A DNA stretch of 44,101 nucleotides. Origin: Candidatus Woesearchaeota archaeon (GTDB lineage: Archaea > Nanobdellota > Nanobdellia > Woesearchaeales > GW2011-AR9). Positions 38,122 to 44,101 of this stretch are shown one piece after another. Both the position numbers and the translations under genes were made by a program. The stretch is taken from assembly GCA_018664115.1 (NCBI GenBank), contig JABJOX010000013.1, forward strand, positions 1-44,101. The letters are read 5' to 3'. Every line of letters starts with the position of its first letter. Position 1 is the first letter of the stretch. Under the pieces are notes generated by a model. It did not search any database, had not been told where the DNA came from, and worked only from the letters and a program-made list of their open reading frames with translations.

Positions 38122-39000
38122 TTACTTATACATGTTTAATTGATGCTTCTTACTGATTTCATAATTGTAACTAAAATCTAAAGATAAAGTGGTTTCATAA
38201 GAAACCTGGTCACGAAGAAATAATTTACAAATCAATAAATCTTCTTGCTTTTTTTTATAAAAAAGCACTTTCTTTCCTTGAGAATCTTTTACAGAATTCT
38301 GAAAATGACAATCTTTCAATTCTTGATTACCTAATTTTCCCCCTTCTAAAACAACCAAATTAGCTTTACCACTGCCCCGGTTCTTAACTAAAATCCTAAA
38401 TTCTGTTTCTGTTCCCGCACTAGAAGGATAAATAACACTTTCTAATTCTGTTACTGCCACCGGCGCACCCTGCCCAGAATAACTTTTTTTAGGTTGAACC
38501 TTACAACCAGAATCATAAACTTCATAGAGATTGGGGTTAATGCAAACTGTATCTGTAAATTCAAACACAGAATCAAAACTAACTTTAACAAAAAATGGGT
38601 TTTGAAAACGTTCTGCATTTTCAAACAATTCATTTAAAGCTGTAGCATCAAATTCAACAAATATTTTCTCACCAGAAGGACTAACCAAACTTTTACCCAT
38701 TAAAACAGAAAAGTCGTTTGTTAGAGGTGAAGACATTAAAAAAAACTTCTCATCTACACCCATAATTTTTATTTGCCCCCCTTCTAAATCATAAGCTGCT
38801 TGATTATCTAACTCCACAATCATTTTAAATTTAGAACCCTGATAAATCTTCTCTGGAGGAGAATTATCTAAAAACCTAACATCTAAAGAACCATAACCTT
38901 GTTTAAAATTCTGTATCCCTTGTTTGGGTCCAGAACTAGAACCACAACCTAACAAAAACATAAACAATACAATGATCACTAAAAATTTTATTAATTTCAT
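38122..39000 (-). CDS. Surface lipoprotein with CARDB-like modules, family member 3
   Basis: This 292-aa protein has a lipobox (LLGC at about residues 16-19). The first module contains 'SKFKMIVELDNQAAYDL'. The second contains 'SGQGAPVAVTELESVIY', 'FRILVKNRGSGKANLVVLEGG', 'DLLICKLFLRDQVSY' and ends 'LSLDFSYNYEISKKHQ'. The second module matches those in 11110-12072 and 12143-13033. The ATG overlaps the stop of the upstream 604-aa membrane protein as ATGA. It is probably part of one envelope assembly with the pilin-like gene upstream. Confidence 0.85.
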   Translation of the reverse strand: MKLIKFLVIIVLFMFLLGCGSSSGPKQGIQNFKQGYGSLDVRFLDNSPPEKIYQGSKFKMIVELDNQAAYDLEGGQIKIMGVDEKFFLMSSPLTNDFSVLMGKSLVSPSGEKIFVEFDATALNELFENAERFQNPFFVKVSFDSVFEFTDTVCINPNLYEVYDSGCKVQPKKSYSGQGAPVAVTELESVIYPSSAGTETEFRILVKNRGSGKANLVVLEGGKLGNQELKDCHFQNSVKDSQGKKVLFYKKKQEDLLICKLFLRDQVSYETTLSLDFSYNYEISKKHQLNMYK

Positions 39001-40811
39001 TTTATTAAACTAATCTTTTCTTGATTTGGACTTATTTGCACTTTCTTAAATATTTGATAATCATATTTCAACACAGCAGTCATTGTTTCCCTTCTCCAAT
39101 CACCCAACTGTAAATCAGAGTAAGGGAAATCTTCCAAACGACATTGTTTAAATGTAAATTTTTTCTTTTTCACATTAAGATTTTGGATGTTATCAGCTTT
39201 ACAGCTCGGATCAGAAAAATCAAAATTTCCCGGAGGAAAAATCAGCTCATAATTTTCAAGTTTCGTAACTTGGCCGGAACCAAGATTTTCTAAAGTTAAA
39301 ACCAAAACTGGTAAAGGCTTTTTATCTTCAATGACCACATTACTTTTAGTATGCCCAAAATAATAATTAATTCTTGCAAAATCTTTTGCTGAAAAAGATT
39401 GAGCAGCAATATTAGCAGATTTGATTTCTTTTAAAATTTCATCCTTTGTTTCCCGAACTTGTTGGTTAGTCATTTCTTCAATTTCTTTCTCAGTGCCCAT
39501 AAATGCCCTTACTAAATAAGATTCGGTTGTTAGTCCAGATAATCTTAAAGTCATGTTTAAGGTGTAAGAACCATCTAATTCCTCAGCAGGTGTACAAATA
39601 AAAGTTTCCCCATAATTTTCTTCAGAAATCTCAAATTCAGAAGAGGAATCAAAATTCCCATCAATAACTTTTTTGTTCTTTTTATCAGTAAAATCACACA
39701 ACACCGCCGCTTTAAAAGTTTGTTTGCTAGGATTAATGATATTAATTTCTGCTGAATAACCCCACTCTGGGTCATATTCAGAAATTAATTGTTCTTTATT
39801 AATTTTTATTTCAGCTTTCATTGGATCTTTAACAGTAGGAGTATAAAACCCTCCTGCAGAATAAGCTAATTTTGCTTCTTCTTCTTTCTGTTCTTTTGTA
39901 CAATCAACAAATGCTAAAGTGCCTTTTTTATAGCCTTTCTGTTTACACGCCGCTTCTAATTGTGAATTCTCCTGCCGCTCCTGAATACATACTGGTAAAT
40001 CAGTAAATCTTCCCGCCATGATACATTTTAAATTTGACCATCCAGGATTTTCCAAATCTGGTGACTGTGCTCTAAAATTTGCCTGTGCTTCTTCAAGTTC
40101 TCCCACACTTGGCAATAAAGAGTCATCATAACCAACATTAGGTAACGAAGGAGCAACAATTACAAGAACAAGATATAATATCCCAACAACTTTAAAGATG
40201 GTCACTAAAAAATTAACTTTCTTATTGTCACTCGCCTCACTTGGCAAGGTTAACAATCCAAAGAAGGCCCACCAGGGCATAAATAAAACTAAATTTTGCA
40301 TTAAAGGAGTTATTGGTAAATTCAAATCCCTAATCAAAAAAGGAATTAATCCTACATCCAAAAAAAAGAAAAGTGCAGGTAAAAATCCATACATCTCAGG
40401 CTCAAAACTTGACCCTTTAGAAAAAAGTCCAAAAATCATCGAAATGCCAAAAAATATTGATAAAAAAATAATTAAAAATTGGGGATTATGATTTGCTCCA
40501 AAAACAAAATACCAAACAAAGAAAACTGTAACTGGAATAAGAATAGCCATTCTTCCTTTCCGATCTTTATCCAATTTTGCGGATAACGCATAAACTCCTA
40601 AAAAACATAAAGTTAATGAGAAAACTAAAGTTATCGCTGAAGCTCCAGAAGTAATTCTAATAATATAATGAAATACACCTAACACTAATAGAATCCAACT
40701 AATATTTTTTGCTGCTCCTACAATTTCTTTTCCTGCAACATAAGCTCCTGCAGTTGCAGGGCCCGCTTGACCACCAGTTGCAGCACCAGATACGGCATCA
40801 GTAATACCCAT
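38997..40811 (-). CDS. Polytopic membrane protein with exported beta-domains
   Basis: This is a 604-aa protein. Residues 1 to about 225 hold about seven membrane helices after a Gly/Ala-rich N-terminus. A long extracytoplasmic part follows with two cysteine-containing helical or linker stretches ('CIMAGRFTDLPVCIQERQE', 'EAACKQKGYKKGTLAFVDC'). Two CARDB-like beta modules complete it: 'AEINIINPSKQTFKAAVLCDF', then 'PVLVLTLENLGSGQVTKLENY' and 'TAVLKYDYQIF'. The last module matches the lipoprotein C-terminal domain. It could be the membrane platform of a surface complex with the downstream lipoprotein; inferred from operon overlap and shared modules. Confidence 0.8.
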   Translation of the reverse strand: MGITDAVSGAATGGQAGPATAGAYVAGKEIVGAAKNISWILLVLGVFHYIIRITSGASAITLVFSLTLCFLGVYALSAKLDKDRKGRMAILIPVTVFFVWYFVFGANHNPQFLIIFLSIFFGISMIFGLFSKGSSFEPEMYGFLPALFFFLDVGLIPFLIRDLNLPITPLMQNLVLFMPWWAFFGLLTLPSEASDNKKVNFLVTIFKVVGILYLVLVIVAPSLPNVGYDDSLLPSVGELEEAQANFRAQSPDLENPGWSNLKCIMAGRFTDLPVCIQERQENSQLEAACKQKGYKKGTLAFVDCTKEQKEEEAKLAYSAGGFYTPTVKDPMKAEIKINKEQLISEYDPEWGYSAEINIINPSKQTFKAAVLCDFTDKKNKKVIDGNFDSSSEFEISEENYGETFICTPAEELDGSYTLNMTLRLSGLTTESYLVRAFMGTEKEIEEMTNQQVRETKDEILKEIKSANIAAQSFSAKDFARINYYFGHTKSNVVIEDKKPLPVLVLTLENLGSGQVTKLENYELIFPPGNFDFSDPSCKADNIQNLNVKKKKFTFKQCRLEDFPYSDLQLGDWRRETMTAVLKYDYQIFKKVQISPNQEKISLIK

Positions 40812-40861
40812 TATTCACCTCTTTTATTTAATTTAAAAAAATAAAAAAAATAAAATTCAAC

Positions 40862-42067
40862 TTATTTTACTAAGTCAATTTTTATTTCTCTAACATCTAA
40901 AGTTTTCTTTGGTTTAACTTTCAAAGCATTATTACCCTGAACAAGATCATCGCTTAAATCCATTGCAAAACTAACTTCTTTAGTATCAAAACCTTTTACA
41001 TGACCATTGAAGACCAATTCGCCAAATTTGCTGGTAACAACATCTACAAAGTCCATCTCTAATCTTAACCTTAACTCATCATTAATAACATTTTGATATT
41101 GCTCATAAGATAATTCAAAATAGTATGTTGGATATTCTACTTCTTTTAATTTAGATTCAATCAAAACATGAGATAAAACATAAGTTCCTTTGTTTGTCCT
41201 AAAAACAATTTCGTTCTCGCCCTGATAAACTAACTCAGGAGAAAATTCTATTGGAACCAATGAAAGTTCACAATCAGGTACCGCAAAATATACTTCGTTA
41301 CCATTAATTAAAACCTGTAATTTTCCCACTTCAGTAAATTGACAATCTGGTTTAAATTTCAAAATTACTTTTTCCAAATTTTTCTTCTCAGTCTCAGAAA
41401 CTAAAAATATATTCTTTGATGACTGTGCTTCAACACTAGTAACATCTGCCACTACCTGAACACTTTCTAAATCAATCATATTCGTTGCCCAAAATGCCAC
41501 CCCAATAGAAGAAGCACTAAAAAGCATTTCATTTTCTTCTTTAACCAAATTTGCAGGAATATTTACAATAAAAGAATCACCATCTTGAACTTCAGATTTA
41601 AATAATTCTTCACCATTTAAAGTTATAACTACTTCCCCTTTAACTTCATTAACTTTAAAACTTAAAAGAAGATTATCACTATTTTCTAAATCGGGAACAA
41701 CAAATTTGAATTTACTTGGTTCACCTGAAAATGCCCCTTTTTTTGCATAAACTATATTCTTTTCTGCAATTATTTTGCTTTCAGTCTTAGTATAAATGTT
41801 AACAACTGGTAAAGGATGTTCAATTTCCTTATGTCCCAAGAAATCTACTCTTCCCGGAGAAACAGTCAATAAGTTTTTCTCAATGACTGCATCATCAAGA
41901 TCTGTATCATCTGTAGTCGTTGAATCAACTGCACCGTAATCTTCATCTAATAATTCTGCTCTTTCGCTAGGAGGCAGTAAAATTACAAACCCAATCAATA
42001 ATCCAGCGATAATAACCAAAAGTACTGCCGCACCAGCAGCTTGCCCTCTTTTATTTGTGATTGCCAT
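40862..42067 (-). CDS. Class III signal peptide (pilin-like) surface protein
   Basis: This 401-aa protein starts 'ITNKRGQAAGAAVLLVIIAGL', an archaeal class III (type IV pilin-like) signal. It has a basic/Gly processing site followed by a hydrophobic stem of about 20 residues. The rest is predicted beta-rich, with repeated strands such as 'LLLSFKVNEVKGEVVITLNGE' and 'VGKLQVLINGNEVYFAVPDCE', suggesting several Ig-like or jelly-roll modules. It is the first gene of the surface operon. A TTTATATATAAA box lies about 30 nt upstream. Pilin size is usually smaller, so it may be a pilin-processed adhesin. Confidence 0.8.
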   Translation of the reverse strand: MAITNKRGQAAGAAVLLVIIAGLLIGFVILLPPSERAELLDEDYGAVDSTTTDDTDLDDAVIEKNLLTVSPGRVDFLGHKEIEHPLPVVNIYTKTESKIIAEKNIVYAKKGAFSGEPSKFKFVVPDLENSDNLLLSFKVNEVKGEVVITLNGEELFKSEVQDGDSFIVNIPANLVKEENEMLFSASSIGVAFWATNMIDLESVQVVADVTSVEAQSSKNIFLVSETEKKNLEKVILKFKPDCQFTEVGKLQVLINGNEVYFAVPDCELSLVPIEFSPELVYQGENEIVFRTNKGTYVLSHVLIESKLKEVEYPTYYFELSYEQYQNVINDELRLRLEMDFVDVVTSKFGELVFNGHVKGFDTKEVSFAMDLSDDLVQGNNALKVKPKKTLDVREIKIDLVK

Positions 42068-42218
42068 AGTAATAAATTAATAAATTCTTTTTATATATAA
42101 ACTATTCGATATACAAATATCATAAAATTACTTTAATTATAAAATTGACACCCCCAATTGAGAAGCATTTTACGAATAAAGCAACCTTTTTATAACTGCA
42201 CAACTTTCTATCTTAAAG

Positions 42219-43274
42219 ATGATAATAATCAATTCAGATTTTAAAAGTGGAAAAGTAAAATTAAAAATAACTGAACCAGAAGATCTTTGGTATTTAAGTC
42301 ATTTAATTGATCCTGGAGATTTCATTAAAGGGAAAACCACTAGAAAGATTAAAATTGGCCAAGGAGAAAACGCCAAAGTTGCCAAAAAAAATTATGTTGT
42401 TAAAATCGAAGCAGAAACAATTGATTTTGGTTCTTCTGGAGAAACTTTAAGAATTAACGGCAAAATTAAAGAAGCTCCTGAAGAAATCCCTAAAGATAGT
42501 TATCAAGCAATTGCTTTAGAATTAGGAACAGAATTTATTATTGAAAAAGTTTCCTGGTTGGAATATCAAAAACAAAAATTACAAGAAGCTACAGAAAAAA
42601 GATATAATTATCTTATTTGTATTTTTGATCGTGAAGAAGCAATCTTTGCTTTAACAAAAAAATTTGGTTATGAAGTCATTTTAAAGATGGTTGGTGAAGT
42701 AGCTAAAAAAGCACAAACAGTAGAAATTAAAAAAAATTTTCAACTTGAAATCATTAAATCATTAGAGGAATATAACAAAAGATATTCTCCTGAAAATATT
42801 GTTGTTGCCTCACCTGCTTTCTGGAAAGAAGATTTGTTCAAAAAAATTAATAACCTAGAATTAAAAAAGAAAATTGTTTTGGCAACTTGTTCTGACATTA
42901 GTGAAAGATCAATAGATGAAGTCATCAAACGTCCCGAATTAAATAAGATTATGGGCTCTTCACGAACTAGAAAAGAAAAACTATTAATGGATGACCTATT
43001 AAATGAAATTAGTAAAAACAATTTGGCGGTCTATGGTTTCGAAGAAGTTAAAAAAGCAATCGCTGCGGGAGCAATAAGTAAACTTCTCATCACCGATGAT
43101 TTCATTCAACAACAGAGATCCACAGGAAATTACTTAGAACTAGATGAACTAATGAAAAAGATTGATCATCTCCAAGGGGAAATCAACATCATCTCTTCAC
43201 AACAAGAAAGCGGTCAAAGACTTGATGGCCTGGGAGGGATAGCTGCTCTCTTAAGGTACAAGTTAGAATGGTAA
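42219..43274 (+). CDS. pelA: mRNA surveillance protein Pelota
   Basis: Pelota (Dom34), with aEF1A or ABCE1, rescues stalled ribosomes. The 351 aa match the family. The N-terminal Sm-like domain is 'SDFKSGKVKLKITEPEDLWYL' and 'GDFIKGKTTRKIKI'. The central RNase H-like domain contains 'VVASPAFWKEDLFKKI'. The C-terminal eL30-like domain has 'VYGFEEVKKAIAAGAISKLLI' and ends 'RLDGLGGIAALLRYKLEW'. A CTTTTTATAAC box about 28 nt upstream marks a leaderless start. Confidence 0.96.
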   Translation: MIIINSDFKSGKVKLKITEPEDLWYLSHLIDPGDFIKGKTTRKIKIGQGENAKVAKKNYVVKIEAETIDFGSSGETLRINGKIKEAPEEIPKDSYQAIALELGTEFIIEKVSWLEYQKQKLQEATEKRYNYLICIFDREEAIFALTKKFGYEVILKMVGEVAKKAQTVEIKKNFQLEIIKSLEEYNKRYSPENIVVASPAFWKEDLFKKINNLELKKKIVLATCSDISERSIDEVIKRPELNKIMGSSRTRKEKLLMDDLLNEISKNNLAVYGFEEVKKAIAAGAISKLLITDDFIQQQRSTGNYLELDELMKKIDHLQGEINIISSQQESGQRLDGLGGIAALLRYKLEW

Positions 43275-43320
43275 CTAATCCCTAAAAGTATTTCTGACTA
43301 TATTTTGAAAAACCACAACC

Positions 43321-43329
43321 TTTTAATAG
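43321..43329 (+). promoter_or_regulatory. TATA-like box of the TrmB-type gene
   Basis: TTTTAATAG, preceded by CC, predicts transcription starting near 43350, just at the inverted repeat described next. Confidence 0.45.
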
Positions 43330-43350
43330 TAGTTCGTTTTACTGATAATC

Positions 43351-43368
43351 AAGTAACAAAAATTACTT
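43351..43368. promoter_or_regulatory. Inverted repeat at the predicted start of the TrmB-type transcript
   Basis: AAGTAA-caaaaa-TTACTT lies between the TATA-like box and the start codon. This is the position expected for an autorepressor operator, which TrmB-family regulators often use. The sequence is seen directly; the role is inferred. Confidence 0.4.
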
Positions 43369-43399
43369 TTGTGAAAAAAAGGGGGGGTTTTGAAAAAAA

Positions 43400-44101
43400 A
43401 TGATTGTAAAAGATGAATTATTAAGCAAACTAAGGCGCTACTTCGATCTTAATTTATACGAAGTTAAATTATGGGCCGCTTTATTAAGTAGAGGTGTATC
43501 TACTGCAGGAGAACTTTCTGATATCGCTGACGTTCCACGTTCTAGAAGTTATGATGTTTTAGAAAGTCTAGAGAAAAAAGGATTTGTAGTAATGAAATTA
43601 GGAAAACCAATTAAATATATTGCTATTCCACCAACTGAAGTTGTGGACCGAGTAAAGAAAAATATGCATGCTAACGCTTTGGAAAAAGTAAAAAGATTAG
43701 ATTCAATTAAAACTTCACCATTGTTAGTGGAATTAGAAAGTTTACATACTAATGGAATTAGTTTGGTTGACCCTTCTGAATTGAGCGGTTGCTTAAGAGG
43801 AAGAAATAATATTTATAACCACTTAGACTTACTAATTAAAGATGCTAAAAGCAGTATTAATATTATGACTACCGATAAAGGTTTCATGAGAAAAGTTGAA
43901 GGTTTAAGAGCAAATTTAGAAATCGCTAAAAAGAAAGGTGTTAAAATTAAAATTTCTGCTCCTTTAACAAAAGAAAATAAAAAGATTGCTGATAGTCTAA
44001 AAAGTATTGCTGAAGTTAAACATAACGATAAGATTAAATCCCGATTTATTACTGTTGACAGTAACGATTTAGTCTTTATGATGCTTAATGATACAGAAGT
44101 G
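43400..44101 (+). CDS. TrmB-family transcriptional regulator (3'-truncated by window edge)
   Basis: The first 234 residues are visible and the frame is open at base 44101. The N-terminal winged helix contains 'LYEVKLWAALLSRGVSTAGEL' and 'VPRSRSYDVLESLEKKGFVV', the TrmB signature for DNA binding. After a linker, a second domain begins with 'NIYNHLDLLIKDAKSSINIMT', like the effector domain of TrmB proteins that senses sugars or other ligands (phospholipase-D-like fold). The ORF track misses it. A run of seven Gs lies just before the start. Ligand and targets unknown. Confidence 0.92.
   Translation, partial: MIVKDELLSKLRRYFDLNLYEVKLWAALLSRGVSTAGELSDIADVPRSRSYDVLESLEKKGFVVMKLGKPIKYIAIPPTEVVDRVKKNMHANALEKVKRLDSIKTSPLLVELESLHTNGISLVDPSELSGCLRGRNNIYNHLDLLIKDAKSSINIMTTDKGFMRKVEGLRANLEIAKKKGVKIKISAPLTKENKKIADSLKSIAEVKHNDKIKSRFITVDSNDLVFMMLNDTEV

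Noticed and set aside
40198-40491. Plus-strand 97-aa Lys-rich ORF
   Set aside because: Antisense to the polytopic membrane protein at 38997-40811; no promoter or RBS.
1-44101. CRISPR arrays, tRNA genes, insertion sequences, integrases
   Set aside because: None seen: no regularly spaced repeats, no cloverleaf-like intergenic sequence and no transposase or integrase motifs in the ORFs.

Overview
The window is AT-rich and compact, and it comes from an archaeon. The gene set fits a DPANN lineage, most likely Woesearchaeota-like; the lineage is inferred from gene content and style, not from a search. Archaeal markers are aIF5B (partial), aIF1A, Cbf5, ribosomal protein eS1, Pelota, RFC small subunit, Sec61-beta, archaeal NAC, a secF-secD gene order and a TrmB-type regulator. 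Many genes have a TTTAAATA-like TATA box centred about 25-28 nt before the start codon, so they are probably leaderless. A few have a short leader and a Shine-Dalgarno (SD) site. Several bacterial-type genes are mixed in: LspA, GpsA, a YafJ/EgtC-like amidotransferase, an SGNH esterase and an MFS transporter.

Layout. 1-3.4 kb: 3' part of aIF5B followed by hairpins, a helical protein, and a MinD-like ATPase overlapping a membrane protein. 3.4-6.6 kb: an SMR-like transporter pair and secF-secD, minus strand. 6.7-10.2 kb: a small coiled-coil protein, a thrombospondin type 3 repeat surface protein, and a secreted protein with tandem 21-codon repeats. 10.2-13.6 kb: PUA protein, ferredoxin, two related lipoproteins and an unknown protein. 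13.6-20.4 kb: SGNH esterase and MFS, RFC, an unknown protein, a small membrane protein, MscS, a cation/proton antiporter and a PRC-barrel protein with a candidate 31-aa downstream ORF. 20.4-22.9 kb: a TraB-family gene whose 3' end is duplicated about 1.3 kb downstream, with a lipoprotein metallopeptidase gene between the copies, then RNase P RNA. 22.9-25.5 kb: Gfo/Idh oxidoreductase, thymidylate kinase-like and Nudix genes in one overlapping operon. 25.7-28.2 kb: Sec61-beta, NAC, two small proteins, LspA, and a membrane protein with an Ada-like metal site. 28.3-32.4 kb: aIF1A, a structured intergenic region, Cbf5, a Lys-rich coiled-coil protein, a phosphoesterase, and eS1 with a long acidic tail. 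32.8-36.6 kb: GCS2-type amidoligase, C39-like papain-fold protein, an unknown protein, class II amidotransferase and glutaredoxin. 36.6-42.1 kb: a cell-surface operon (class III signal peptide protein, polytopic membrane protein, lipoprotein, degenerate cupredoxin) ending in gpsA. 42.2-44.1 kb: Pelota and a truncated TrmB-type regulator.

How it fits together. Three themes recur. The first is making and exporting proteins (initiation factors, NAC, Sec61-beta, SecDF, LspA, Pelota). The second is the cell surface: five likely lipoproteins or secreted proteins, a pilin-like protein and a TSP3 protein, several sharing one C-terminal module across two distant loci. The third is a possible gamma-glutamyl/amide chemistry locus (GCS2, C39-like, GATase II, glutaredoxin). 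The strongest sign of recent change is the duplicated traB 3' end around the metallopeptidase gene: six of seven substitutions between the copies are synonymous. No CRISPR array, tRNA, transposase or integrase was seen.
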